Shown here: positions 9,058 to 17,992 of the stretch, piece after piece
How positions within the stretch are numbered: position 1 is the stretch's first letter
How the letters are laid out: each line of letters begins with the position of its first letter
Assembly: GCF_001931485.1 (NCBI RefSeq)
Contig: NZ_MSDV01000042.1
Location: forward strand, 1-64,000
Direction: 5' to 3'
Source: Burkholderia sp. SRS-W-2-2016
GTDB lineage: Bacteria > Pseudomonadota > Gammaproteobacteria > Burkholderiales > Burkholderiaceae
Length of the DNA: 64,000 bases
The notes under the pieces: generated by a model
Databases searched by the model: none
The model's input: the letters and a program-made list of their open reading frames with translations, nothing else
What the model was told of the DNA's origin: nothing
Made by a program: the position numbers and the translations under genes

Positions 9058-9085
9058 GCAAAAAACCCGCGGAGGGAACCGCGGG
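9058..9085 (-). terminator. Terminator after the helix-hairpin-helix gene
   Basis: Stem CCCGCGG (9066-9072) and CCGCGGG (9079-9085) with an A-run at 9060-9065, which reads as a T-run on the minus strand. It separates the HhH gene from cysM. Confidence 0.8.
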
Positions 9086-9218
9086 AAATGTGTGTGTATA
9101 ACGGGGGCGTCGTTCGCTGCATGCGCCGCGGCAGCGCGAAGCCGCAACGATCCGGCGAACGATGCGAGCGGTCCGGCGCGCATGCCGCACGAGCGGCAAG
9201 CACACCGGCCGCGGTGGC

Positions 9219-9587
9219 CTATTTCTTCACCGCCACTGCGGCGCCACCTTTCTGCGCGGCGGCCTGGGCAGCCGCGGCGGGCTCTTTGGATCCAGCGACC
9301 GCAACCTGCGTGCTAGCAGCAGCGCCAGCCGGACCGACAGCGAGACCTTCCGCCTGCAGGCGCTCGACGGTACGCCCGCCCATGCCCTTGACGCGTTTGC
9401 CGAGATCGGTCGGGTCCTTGAACGGACCATGCGCGCCGCGCTCGTCGAGAATTGCCTTGGCTTTCGCCTGGCCGATGCCCTTGATGCCGAGCAGCGCATC
9501 CTCATTCGCGGTGTTGACGTCGACCATCGCATACGCGTGGCCGAAAGCGGCGAGCATCGCCGCGGTAACCAGTACTTTTCGAAACAT
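9219..9587 (-). CDS. ComEA-like helix-hairpin-helix protein
   Basis: 122-aa exported protein: signal peptide MFRKVLVTAAMLAAFGHAYA, then a ComEA-type double helix-hairpin-helix (VDVNTANEDALLGIKGIG, GQAKAKAILDERGAHGPF, residues about 21-75), then an Ala/Lys-rich tail. The ATG on 9587-9585 is preceded by GGGAG, which fixes the start. Such proteins bind DNA in the periplasm during competence, but short versions without a membrane anchor are common in betaproteobacteria and their role is often unproven. It lies between hldD and cysM with its own terminator. Confidence 0.88.
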   Translation of the reverse strand: MFRKVLVTAAMLAAFGHAYAMVDVNTANEDALLGIKGIGQAKAKAILDERGAHGPFKDPTDLGKRVKGMGGRTVERLQAEGLAVGPAGAAASTQVAVAGSKEPAAAAQAAAQKGGAAVAVKK

Positions 9588-9665
9588 GTTGGAATCTCCC
9601 TGTTGCCACTGACCGGCGACCATCACCGGCCAGGAGATTCCAGTTTAGAGAGGAAGCCGTACTAA

Positions 9666-10658
9666 TTACACCTGGCCGAACAGCCAGCGCACGTAACGGT
9701 CGACGCCTTCCTGCACGCTCAGGAACGGCGCGTCGTAGCCGGCCGCGCGCAGCTTCGACTGGTCCGCTTGCGTGAAGCACTGGTACTTTCCGCGCAGCGC
9801 GTCGGGGAACGGGATGTACTCGATCAGCCCGCGCTGCACCAGCTCGGCGAGCGACAGCGCCGGTTCGTTATTGAGCGCGCGCAGCGTGTTGACCACGCTG
9901 CTGGCGATATCGTTGAACGGCTGCGCGCGGCCGCTGCCCAGATTGAAGATGCCCGACTTGTCCGGGTTGTCGAAGAAGAACAGATTGACCTTCACGACGT
10001 CTTCGACCGACACGAAGTCGCGCGTCTGTTCTCCGGCCGCATAGCCGTTGTACTCGCCGAACAGCTTGACCTTGCCCTCGGCGCGGAACTGGTTGAAGTT
10101 GTGGAACGCGACCGATGCCATGCGCGCCTTGTGCGTCTCGCGCGGGCCGTACACGTTGAAGTAGCGAAAGCCGGCGATCTGGCTTTTCGCGGTGGGCAGC
10201 ACGCGGCGGATCACCTGGTCGAACAGGAACTTCGAATAGCCGTACACGTTCAGCGGCGCCTCGACCTCGCGCTCCTCGACGAAGCGGCTCGAACCGCCAT
10301 ACGTCGCCGCCGACGACGCATACAGGAACTGGACGTTCTGCGCGAGGCAGATGTCGAGCACGTCGCGGCTATAGCGATAGTTGTTCTCCATCATGTAGCG
10401 GCCGTCGGTTTCCATCGTGTCCGAGCAGGCGCCTTCGTGGAAGATCGCGCGCACCTTGCCGAACTCGCCGCGCCGGAAGCGTTCGACGAATTCGGTCTTG
10501 TCGAGATAGTCGTCGATTTCGCAGTCGACCAGATTCTTGAACTTGTCCGCGCGCGTCAGGTTGTCGACGGCGATAACGCGTTGTTCGCCTCGCTCATTGA
10601 GCGCCTTCACGAGATTGCTGCCGATAAAACCGGCCGCGCCGGTGACGATGACGGTCAT
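9666..10658 (-). CDS. hldD: ADP-L-glycero-D-manno-heptose-6-epimerase
   Basis: 330-aa SDR epimerase that converts ADP-D-glycero- to ADP-L-glycero-D-manno-heptose, the donor for the LPS inner core. NADP-binding GAAGFIGSN (residues 7-15), catalytic YGYSK (about residue 140) and the family segment RYFNVYGPRE (about 170) are clear. It follows hldA after an 81-bp gap on the same strand. Length and start agree with the HldD family. Confidence 0.97.
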   Translation of the reverse strand: MTVIVTGAAGFIGSNLVKALNERGEQRVIAVDNLTRADKFKNLVDCEIDDYLDKTEFVERFRRGEFGKVRAIFHEGACSDTMETDGRYMMENNYRYSRDVLDICLAQNVQFLYASSAATYGGSSRFVEEREVEAPLNVYGYSKFLFDQVIRRVLPTAKSQIAGFRYFNVYGPRETHKARMASVAFHNFNQFRAEGKVKLFGEYNGYAAGEQTRDFVSVEDVVKVNLFFFDNPDKSGIFNLGSGRAQPFNDIASSVVNTLRALNNEPALSLAELVQRGLIEYIPFPDALRGKYQCFTQADQSKLRAAGYDAPFLSVQEGVDRYVRWLFGQV

Positions 10659-10739
10659 GATGATCCTGCGATAGTGAGCGGTGGATGACGCCTCGCGGGG
10701 CGCGGGGCCGCTAGGGACGGCGGCGCCCGGCGGGCGGTA

Positions 10740-11729
10740 TCAGGAAAAGAGTTCGTCGTAATCGACGGTGGCGGTGCCGAGTTTGCCGACCACGATGCCG
10801 GCCGCGCGATTCGCGAGCCCGACCGCGTCGACCAGCGACAAACCCGCGCCGAGCATCGCGGCGAGCGTCGCGATCACGGTGTCGCCGGCGCCCGACACAT
10901 CATACACTTCGCGTGCAACGGCCGATGCGTGCAGGATGCCGTCGTCGGCGAACAGCGTCATGCCCTCTTCCGAGCGCGTCAGCAGCAGCGCCTTGAACTC
11001 GAGTTCGGCGCGCAGCTTCGTCACGCGCGCGATCAGATCTTCTTCGGACTTCCACTGCCCGACGACCTCGCGCAACTCCGCGCGATTCGGCGTGATCAGC
11101 GTCGCGCCGCGATAGCGTTCCCAGTCGTCGCCCTTCGGATCGACCAGCACCGGCTTGCCGGCCGCGTGCGCCTTCGCGATCATCTGCGTGACGTGGGTCA
11201 GGCCGCCCTTCGCGTAATCGGACATCAGGATCACGTCGTGCGACGGCAGCAGCTCGTCGAAACGCGCGAGACCCGCGAGCAGCACTTCGTGCGCGGGCGA
11301 GTTTTCGAAGTCGACGCGCAGCAGTTGCTGTTGACGCGACAGCACGCGCAGCTTGATCGTCGTCAGCAGCGCCGGGTCGCGTTCGAGATGCGGCGCGACG
11401 CCGCTTTCGCCGAGCAACTGCACGATCCGCTCGCCCGGTTCGTCATGGCCGACCACGCACAGCAGACCCGCCTGCGCGCCGAGCGCGACCGCGTTGCGCG
11501 CGACGTTCGCCGCGCCGCCGAGACGATCTTCCTGGCGCTGCACGTGCACGACCGGCACCGGCGCTTCCGGCGAGATACGGTTGACGTCGCCGAACCAGTA
11601 GCGGTCGAGCATCACGTCGCCGACCACCAGCACGCGCGCCGCGTTCAGTTGCGCGCGCGGCACCGTCGGCAGCGGCTGCGCCGGCGTGGCCGTGGGCGCC
11701 GTGGGCGCCGTGGGCTTTGCCTCAGCCAT
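10740..11729 (-). CDS. hldA: D-glycero-beta-D-manno-heptose-7-phosphate kinase
   Basis: 329-aa PfkB-family kinase that phosphorylates heptose-7-phosphate at C1. It corresponds to the N-terminal half of E. coli HldE; the ADP-transferase half (HldC) is not in this window. The N-terminal VLVVGDVMLDRYWFG and C-terminal DVSGAGDTVIATLAAML (catalytic Asp) are diagnostic. The ATG on 11729-11727 overlaps the ugd stop by 8 bp, a typical coupled start. ATGs at 11756 and 11783 in the same frame are alternatives giving Pro/Thr/Ala-rich extensions. Confidence 0.93.
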   Translation of the reverse strand: MAEAKPTAPTAPTATPAQPLPTVPRAQLNAARVLVVGDVMLDRYWFGDVNRISPEAPVPVVHVQRQEDRLGGAANVARNAVALGAQAGLLCVVGHDEPGERIVQLLGESGVAPHLERDPALLTTIKLRVLSRQQQLLRVDFENSPAHEVLLAGLARFDELLPSHDVILMSDYAKGGLTHVTQMIAKAHAAGKPVLVDPKGDDWERYRGATLITPNRAELREVVGQWKSEEDLIARVTKLRAELEFKALLLTRSEEGMTLFADDGILHASAVAREVYDVSGAGDTVIATLAAMLGAGLSLVDAVGLANRAAGIVVGKLGTATVDYDELFS

Positions 11730-13125
11730 GGGCCGGAAGTTCAGAGGGTTGGGCATAGGGGCGTCCAATAGCGTGATAGTCAATGCCGAGTTCGGTCATC
11801 GCGTCCGGTTCGTACAGATTGCGGCCGTCGAAAATCAGCGGCGTTTTCAGCACCGATTTCAGGTGCGCGAAATCAGGACTCTTGAACTCCTTCCATTCGG
11901 TCACGATCACGAGCGCGTCGGCGCCGGTCAGCGTTTCGTCCTGGGTGCTCGTGAACGTGAGGCGCGCAAGTTGTTCCGGCGCATCGTGCAGGTCAATTGC
12001 GAACACGCGGCGCGCTTCGGTCACCGCGACCGGATCGTACGCGCGCACCGTCGCGCCCCGCGCGAGCAGCTCGCCGATCACGCGACGGCTCGGCGCCTCG
12101 CGCATGTCGTCGGTATTCGGCTTGAACGCGAGACCCCAGACCGCGAAGGTCCGGCCGCTCAGGTCCTCGCCGAGTTTCGCGGTGACCTTGTTCACCAGCA
12201 CGTCCTTCTGCGCGTAGTTCACTTCCTCGACCGCTTCGAGAATGCGCAGGTTGTGGCCGCTTTCGCTGGCCGTGCGGATCAACGCCTGCACGTCCTTCGG
12301 GAAGCACGAGCCGCCATAGCCGCAGCCCGCATACAGGAAGTGATAACCGATGCGCGGATCGGAGCCGATCCCGCGGCGCACCGCTTCGATATCGGCGCCG
12401 ACGCGATCGGCCAGATTCGACATCTCGTTCATGAACGAGATGCGGGTCGCGAGCATCGCGTTGGCCGCGTACTTGGTGAATTCGGCCGAGCGCACGTCCA
12501 TGTACAGCGTGCGTTCGTGATTGCGGTTGAACGGTCCGTACAGACGCTTCATCAGTTCGCGCGCGCGCTGGCCGGCTTCGTCTTCGTCGATACCGATCAC
12601 GATGCGATCGGGACGCATGAAGTCGTCGACCGCCGCGCCTTCCTTCAGGAACTCGGGATTCGACACCACCGAGAAGCGATGCTGCGCGCTGCCGGCGAGC
12701 CCGCGCTTCGCGAGCTCTTCTTCGATCACCGCGCGCACGCGCTGCGCGGTGCCGACCGGCACCGTCGATTTGTCGACGATCACCTTGAAGCCGCTCATCG
12801 TGCGGCCGATGTTGCGCGCCGCCTCCAGCACGTACTGCAGATCCGCCGAGCCGTCTTCATCGGGCGGCGTGCCGACCGCGATGAACTGCACGTCGCCGTG
12901 CGCGACACTGGCCGCGACATCGGTCGAGAACGTGATGCGGCCGGCCGCGCGGGTGCGCGCGATGATTTCCTGCAGGCCCGGCTCGTGAATCGGCACGCCA
13001 CCGTTGTTGAGGATGTCGATCTTGCGCTGGTCGACGTCGAGGCAGAACACGTCGTTGCCGATTTCGGCGAGACAGGCACCGGTGACGAGACCGACATAGC
13101 CCGTGCCGATAATGGTGATTTTCAT
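11722..13125 (-). CDS. ugd: UDP-glucose 6-dehydrogenase
   Basis: 467-aa NAD-dependent enzyme that oxidises UDP-glucose to UDP-glucuronate, a precursor of UDP-Ara4N and of many exopolysaccharides. The nucleotide-binding motif GTGYVGLVTGACLAE (residues 7-21) and the catalytic cysteine in GCGYGGSCFPKDV (about residue 260) are visible. The start is the ATG on 13125-13123. It is placed between lapB and hldA, so it belongs to an LPS-related transcription unit. In Burkholderia, Ara4N modification of LPS is often essential, which fits this location, but the pathway use is inference. Confidence 0.96.
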   Translation of the reverse strand: MKITIIGTGYVGLVTGACLAEIGNDVFCLDVDQRKIDILNNGGVPIHEPGLQEIIARTRAAGRITFSTDVAASVAHGDVQFIAVGTPPDEDGSADLQYVLEAARNIGRTMSGFKVIVDKSTVPVGTAQRVRAVIEEELAKRGLAGSAQHRFSVVSNPEFLKEGAAVDDFMRPDRIVIGIDEDEAGQRARELMKRLYGPFNRNHERTLYMDVRSAEFTKYAANAMLATRISFMNEMSNLADRVGADIEAVRRGIGSDPRIGYHFLYAGCGYGGSCFPKDVQALIRTASESGHNLRILEAVEEVNYAQKDVLVNKVTAKLGEDLSGRTFAVWGLAFKPNTDDMREAPSRRVIGELLARGATVRAYDPVAVTEARRVFAIDLHDAPEQLARLTFTSTQDETLTGADALVIVTEWKEFKSPDFAHLKSVLKTPLIFDGRNLYEPDAMTELGIDYHAIGRPYAQPSELPAHG

Positions 13126-13181
13126 ACGCTTTCCGGTAGAGGGTTCCGGTGAAGGGTACCGACCGTGATGCCGGCGGCGCG

Positions 13182-14357
13182 TCAGCTCGACGCGTTGATC
13201 GGCTCGACGCGGCGCGGCGCATAGGTTTCCCAACCGCTGCAACCCGGACACTGCCAGTAGAAAAGCCGCGCTCTGAAACCGCAATTCTGGCAGGTATAGC
13301 GCGGCAGGTTTTTGGTGCGCTGCCGGATCAGTGTGCGCATCAGTTCGAGCTCGCTGCGGCGCGGCTCTTCGGCGACCGCCTGCTGCGCTTCGAGCAGACG
13401 CGTCATGCCGGCGAGGTTCGGCGACTTCTGCATCTGCGAGCGCGCGAGCGCGTGGGCCGCATCGGCACCGCGCAGCGACGCGACGTGCTGATACGCGACG
13501 TCGAGCAGATCGTTGCTCGGATGACGGTCGACCCAGGTGGTCAGCAGATCGGCCCCGTCCTGCGGGCGGCCGAGCGCCTCGTACGCCTTCATGATCTTCT
13601 CGGCGACGAGCGGCAGATACGCGGGATTCTGTTCCTCGACGCGGCGCCACTGCGTGATCGCCGCTTCCGGCGCGGCGCCGGCCGCGTCGACGTCGCCGAA
13701 CAGGATCGTCGCGCGCACGTTGGTCGGGTTCGCCTTCAGCGCGAGTTCCAACTGACGGCGCGCCTCGTCCGGCTTCTTCTGCTGCAGCGCTTCCTGCGCG
13801 AGTTCGCAATGGAACTGCGCGATTTCCTTGTCGAGCGACGGCGCGCCCATCGTTTCGAGGTGACGCGCGGTATCGATCGACTTGACCCAGTCCTTCTCGA
13901 TCTCGTAGATCGTCAGCAGCGCGCGTTGCGCGCCGAGTGCGTAGTCGCCGCTCTGCAGCGAACGGAAGGTTTCCTCCGCGCGGTCGAGCAGCCCCGCTTT
14001 GAGGAAGTCCTGGCCGAGTTCAAACAGCGCGTGATCGCGCTCGCTGACCGGCAGATCCGCGCGGCTCAGCAGATTCTGGTGCACGCGGATCGCCCGATCG
14101 GTTTCGCCGCGGCGGCGGAACAGATTGCCGAGCGCGAAGTGCAGCTCGACCGTTTCGGGGTCGAGTTTGACGACTTCGATGAACGCGTCGATCGCCTGGT
14201 CGGGCTGCTCGTTGAGCAGGAAATTCAGGCCGCGGAAATACGAGCGCGGCAAGTTGGCGCTCTCGGACAGCAGCGTCTTGAGGTCGTAGCGCGCGGCCAT
14301 CCAGCCGAACGCGAACGCGACGGGTATGACGAGCAGCCACCAGAAGTCTAGATCCAT
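13182..14357 (-). CDS. lapB: Lipopolysaccharide assembly protein B (TPR)
   Basis: 391-aa inner-membrane protein (YciM family) that with LapA regulates LpxC turnover and LPS assembly. One N-terminal transmembrane segment (LDFWWLLVIPVAFAFGW), a long array of TPR helices (residues about 40-330) and a C-terminal rubredoxin-like zinc site (YTCQNCGF and CPGCSGWE) match the family. The ATG on 14357-14355 places the membrane anchor at the N-terminus; an in-frame ATG 11 codons upstream is less likely. lapA lies 70 bp upstream. Confidence 0.95.
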   Translation of the reverse strand: MDLDFWWLLVIPVAFAFGWMAARYDLKTLLSESANLPRSYFRGLNFLLNEQPDQAIDAFIEVVKLDPETVELHFALGNLFRRRGETDRAIRVHQNLLSRADLPVSERDHALFELGQDFLKAGLLDRAEETFRSLQSGDYALGAQRALLTIYEIEKDWVKSIDTARHLETMGAPSLDKEIAQFHCELAQEALQQKKPDEARRQLELALKANPTNVRATILFGDVDAAGAAPEAAITQWRRVEEQNPAYLPLVAEKIMKAYEALGRPQDGADLLTTWVDRHPSNDLLDVAYQHVASLRGADAAHALARSQMQKSPNLAGMTRLLEAQQAVAEEPRRSELELMRTLIRQRTKNLPRYTCQNCGFRARLFYWQCPGCSGWETYAPRRVEPINASS

Positions 14358-14427
14358 GCGATTAATGCAAATGAGCGGGGAAGCAAACAACGAAAAGCCG
14401 CGCGTGGAGCGCGCGGCGCAGAATCGG

Positions 14428-14721
14428 TCAGATCAGCGGCGGCATCGGCGGCTGTTCGACCACGGCCGGGGTTTCGCGCGCGACGCGCAACTCGCGCCGG
14501 AGCTTGCCGTTCTCCATGCGCAGACGCACGACGGCGGGCATCGCCGATACCAGCCCGGCCACGAGGCCGATCACGAAAAACGCGAGGCCGATCAGAATCA
14601 ACGGCGCCGACCACGTGTAGCCGGCGAGGAAATTCAGCGCAGCGGGTTGCATGTTGGAGAGCGCCAGCACCAGCAGCAGCACGAACACCAGCACGCGGAT
14701 CAGCCAGACGAAAAATTTCAT
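14428..14721 (-). CDS. lapA: Lipopolysaccharide assembly protein A domain protein
   Basis: 97-aa small membrane protein of the LapA/YciS family (DUF1049). Two transmembrane helices are visible (residues about 3-20 and 40-62), followed by a short charged helix and a proline-rich tail. Its position directly before lapB matches E. coli yciS-yciM. It acts with LapB in the inner membrane in LPS assembly. Confidence 0.9.
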   Translation of the reverse strand: MKFFVWLIRVLVFVLLLVLALSNMQPAALNFLAGYTWSAPLILIGLAFFVIGLVAGLVSAMPAVVRLRMENGKLRRELRVARETPAVVEQPPMPPLI

Positions 14722-14913
14722 GAATAGATCTCTTGACGGCAGTTGCGGGGTGACGCCGGCTTGATGACGCGTCGCGCCACGGTGTTGCCCGCGCCGAAGT
14801 GACCCGTATTGTAATTGAAGCCCTCGCGGCTGGGCAGCAGGTGGCCGGAAGCCCCCTTGCGGGCACTTTCAGCACGTTGCGCACCGTCACGGACAACAAC
14901 CCCAAAAAACGCG

Positions 14914-14945
14914 GGCGAAAAAAAAGCGCCCGAAGGCGCTTTTCC
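14914..14945 (-). terminator. Terminator after ihfB
   Basis: Stem AAAGCGCC (14923-14930) and GGCGCTTT (14935-14942) with a CGAA loop, followed on the minus strand by a T-run. It lies in the 297-bp gap between ihfB and lapA, so lapA-lapB-ugd probably has its own promoter nearby. Confidence 0.8.
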
Positions 14946-15018
14946 TGGTCTTTTGCCGATTGGCTTTGGCCGCTGACGACACTAGCTTTGCCACGCTGCA
15001 AGACGCACAGCGGAGTCA

Positions 15019-15342
15019 TTACAGGTCGTCATCCGGCTCTTCGGCTTTCAGCGGCTCGCCCGCACGGCGATCCACCCGCTCACGCAATTCCTTGCCCGGC
15101 TTGAAGTGCGGTACGTACTTCTCGGGTACCAGCACCTTCTCGCCCGACTTCGGATTGCGTCCGACGCGGGAGGGACGGCGGTTGAGGCCGAAGCTGCCGA
15201 AGCCACGAATTTCGATGCGATGACCTTTGGCAAGCGCCTCCGACATCGCATCGAGCATCGTCTTCACCGCGAAATCCGCATCCTTGAGGACAAGTTGCGG
15301 AAATCGCGTAGCCAGCTGGGCGACCAATTCCGATTTGGTCAT
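15019..15342 (-). CDS. ihfB: Integration host factor beta subunit
   Basis: 107-aa HU/IHF-family DNA-bending protein. MTKSELVAQLA at the start, RIEIRGFGSF (about residue 42) and the beta-arm RNPKSGEKV (about residue 64) are characteristic of IHF-beta. IHF is a heterodimer with IhfA, encoded elsewhere. It lies 21 bp after rpsA, as in many proteobacteria. The C-terminus is slightly longer than in E. coli (acidic EEPDDDL tail). Confidence 0.96.
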   Translation of the reverse strand: MTKSELVAQLATRFPQLVLKDADFAVKTMLDAMSEALAKGHRIEIRGFGSFGLNRRPSRVGRNPKSGEKVLVPEKYVPHFKPGKELRERVDRRAGEPLKAEEPDDDL

Positions 15343-15363
15343 ACTGCAGCAGACCTCTCAGGC

Positions 15364-17079
15364 TTACTGGTTCTGGCCGTCGAGCTTGGCCTTCAGCAGC
15401 GCGCCGAGGTTCGTCGTGCCGGTAGCAGCTGCGCTCGAATCCGAAGCAGCGAGGCCGCGGATGGCTTCCTGCTGCTCAGCCGAATCCTTCGCCTTGATCG
15501 ACAGGTTGATGCCGCGCGACTTGCGATCGATGTTGATGATCATCGCGTTGACCTTGTCGCCTTCCTTCAGCACGTTGCGAGCGTCTTCCACGCGGTCTTG
15601 CGCGATTTCCGAAGCACGCAGGTAGCCTTCGACTTCACCCGACAGCTGGACCACGGCACCCTTCGCGTCGATCGACTTGACGGTACCGTCGACGATCGAA
15701 CCCTTGTCGTTCATTGCAACGTAGTTGCTGAACGGGTCGCCTTCGAGCTGCTTGATACCCAGCGAAATGCGTTCCTTCTCGACGTCGATGCCGAGAACGA
15801 TCGCTTCCACTTCGTCGCCCTTCTTGTACTTGCGAACGGCTTCTTCGCCGGTTTCGCTCCACGACAGGTCCGACAGGTGAACCAGACCGTCGATGCCGCC
15901 CGGCAGACCGATGAACACGCCGAAGTCGGTGATCGACTTGATGGCGCCGCTGATCTTGTCGCCCTTCTTGAAGTTGCGGCTGAAGTCGTCCCACGGGTTC
16001 GGCTTGCACTGCTTCATGCCGAGGCTGATACGGCGGCGGTCTTCGTCGATTTCGAGAACCATGACTTCGACTTCGTCGCCCAGCTGGACAACCTTCGACG
16101 GCGCAACGTTCTTGTTGGTCCAGTCCATTTCCGACACGTGGACGAGGCCTTCGATGCCCGATTCCACTTCGACGAATGCGCCGTAGTCGGTGATGTTGGT
16201 GACCTTACCGAACAGGCGCGTGCCCGACGGGTAACGGCGCGAGATGCCTTCCCACGGATCGTCGCCCAGTTGCTTGATACCGAGCGAAACGCGGTTCTTT
16301 TCCTGGTCGAACTTGAGGATCTTCGCGGTGACTTCCTGGCCAACCGACAGAACTTCGCTCGGGTGACGCACGCGACGCCATGCGATGTCGGTGATGTGCA
16401 GCAGGCCGTCGATGCCGCCGAGGTCCACGAACGCGCCGTAGTCGGTGATGTTCTTGACCACGCCTTCGACGATCGCGCCTTCCTTCAGCGTTTCGAGCAG
16501 CTTTGCGCGCTCTTCGCCCTGGGTCGCTTCGATAACAGCGCGGCGCGACAGCACGACGTTGTTACGCTTGCGATCGAGCTTGATCACGCGGAATTCGAGG
16601 GTCTTGCCTTCGTACGGGGTCGTGTCCTTGACCGGACGCGTGTCGACCAGCGAACCCGGCAGGAACGCGCGGATGCCGTTGACCATCACGGTCATGCCGC
16701 CCTTGACCTTGCCCGTGATCGTGCCGGTCACGAGTTCGTTGTTGTCGAGCGCTTTTTCCAGCGACAGCCACGAAGCCAGACGCTTCGCCTTGTCGCGCGA
16801 CAGGATCGTGTCGCCGTAGCCGTTTTCCAGCGCGTCGATCGCGACGGAAACGAAGTCGCCCGCCTGCACTTCTACCTCGCCCGCGTCGTTCAGGAACTCT
16901 TCGAGCGGGATGTAGGCTTCGGACTTCAGACCAGCATTAACGACCACGAAGTTGTGGTCGACACGCACGACTTCGGCGGAGATCACTTCGCCGGCGCGCA
17001 TGTCCTGCTTGGTCAGCGACTCTTCGAACAGAGCCGCAAAAGATTCGGTATTCGGGGTAGAGGTTTGCAGGTCGGACAT
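15364..17079 (-). CDS. rpsA: 30S ribosomal protein S1
   Basis: 571-aa S1 protein with six S1/OB-fold repeats. The first two bind the 30S subunit and the rest bind mRNA. Repeats such as DYGAFVDLGGIDGLLHITD, DYGAFVEVESGIEGLVHVSE and DFGVFIGLPGGIDGLVHLSD are easy to see. The start is taken as the ATG on 17079-17077 (MSDLQTSTPNTESF), the usual Burkholderia start, rather than in-frame codons further up. The cmk-rpsA-ihfB order is conserved. Codon use is more biased than in the neighbours, as expected for a highly expressed gene. Confidence 0.97.
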   Translation of the reverse strand: MSDLQTSTPNTESFAALFEESLTKQDMRAGEVISAEVVRVDHNFVVVNAGLKSEAYIPLEEFLNDAGEVEVQAGDFVSVAIDALENGYGDTILSRDKAKRLASWLSLEKALDNNELVTGTITGKVKGGMTVMVNGIRAFLPGSLVDTRPVKDTTPYEGKTLEFRVIKLDRKRNNVVLSRRAVIEATQGEERAKLLETLKEGAIVEGVVKNITDYGAFVDLGGIDGLLHITDIAWRRVRHPSEVLSVGQEVTAKILKFDQEKNRVSLGIKQLGDDPWEGISRRYPSGTRLFGKVTNITDYGAFVEVESGIEGLVHVSEMDWTNKNVAPSKVVQLGDEVEVMVLEIDEDRRRISLGMKQCKPNPWDDFSRNFKKGDKISGAIKSITDFGVFIGLPGGIDGLVHLSDLSWSETGEEAVRKYKKGDEVEAIVLGIDVEKERISLGIKQLEGDPFSNYVAMNDKGSIVDGTVKSIDAKGAVVQLSGEVEGYLRASEIAQDRVEDARNVLKEGDKVNAMIINIDRKSRGINLSIKAKDSAEQQEAIRGLAASDSSAAATGTTNLGALLKAKLDGQNQ

Positions 17080-17259
17080 AAAAATCAGAATTTGCATGGT
17101 GTTCGCTGCGCCTCGCCGACCGGAATGGTCAGCTGATCGGCATACACGCGAATGCCACGCGGGGTTAAAGGTTAAAAACAACGCTTCGCGACCATCGCGA
17201 AGCACCTACCAGCAACGGAACCGCCACTGGCTGACCGCCGATGCGTTACTTGTTTCAAG

Positions 17260-17946
17260 TCACGCTTGCGGGACCAGCGCTTCATACCATTGCACCACCT
17301 GCTCGACCGCCTGGTCGACCGACAATGCGGAGGTATCAAGCAGCTTTGCATCCGCTGCGGGCTTGAGCGGCGCGGCCGCGCGCTGACTGTCACGCTCGTC
17401 GCGCTCACGCAAATCCCGGAGCAAGTCATCTATATTAGCAGAAAATCCTTTTTGGATCAATTGCTTATGCCGGCGCGCCGCGCGGGCCTCGACGCTGGCG
17501 GTCATGAACACCTTCAGCACCGCGTCCTGGAAGATCACCGTGCCCATGTCGCGGCCGTCCGCGACCAGCCCGGGTTCCTTGCGGAACGCCCGCTGACGCG
17601 CCACCAGCGCGGCTCGCACCGGCGCGTGCACGGCGATCGCCGACGCACGGCTGCCGACTTCCTCGGCGCGGATTTCAGTCGATACATCGTGGCCGTCGAG
17701 CTGCGCAAGGCCCTCGCGGAACGTGATGTGCAGGTCGTCGATCAGCTTGACCAGCGCGTCGATGTCGTCCGCGGCGACGCCGTAGCGCAGGCTCGCGAGC
17801 GCCGCGAGCCGGTAGAGCGCGCCGCTGTCGAGCAGGTGAAAGCCGAGGCTCGCGGCCACCAGCGCGGCGACGGTGCCTTTGCCGGAGGCGCTGGGGCCGT
17901 CGATCGTAATAACAGGCGTCTGGTGAAAGGGGCGGGTCGGTTTCAT
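17260..17946 (-). CDS. cmk: Cytidylate kinase
   Basis: 228-aa CMP/dCMP kinase. The P-loop is GPSASGKGTVAALVA (residues about 18-32) and the CMP-binding region includes DGRDMGTVIFQDA (about residue 150). Standard length and position between aroA and rpsA. It supplies CDP/dCDP for nucleotide synthesis in the cytoplasm. Confidence 0.96.
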   Translation of the reverse strand: MKPTRPFHQTPVITIDGPSASGKGTVAALVAASLGFHLLDSGALYRLAALASLRYGVAADDIDALVKLIDDLHITFREGLAQLDGHDVSTEIRAEEVGSRASAIAVHAPVRAALVARQRAFRKEPGLVADGRDMGTVIFQDAVLKVFMTASVEARAARRHKQLIQKGFSANIDDLLRDLRERDERDSQRAAAPLKPAADAKLLDTSALSVDQAVEQVVQWYEALVPQA

Positions 17947-17992
17947 CTAAAAAGTCGCACGTCAGGCGATTCGCACGCGAATCTGGGTTGAA

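Noticed and set aside
15106..17136. Long antisense frame over rpsA
   Set aside because: rpsA is unmistakable and highly expressed; the antisense frame has shadow composition and no domain.
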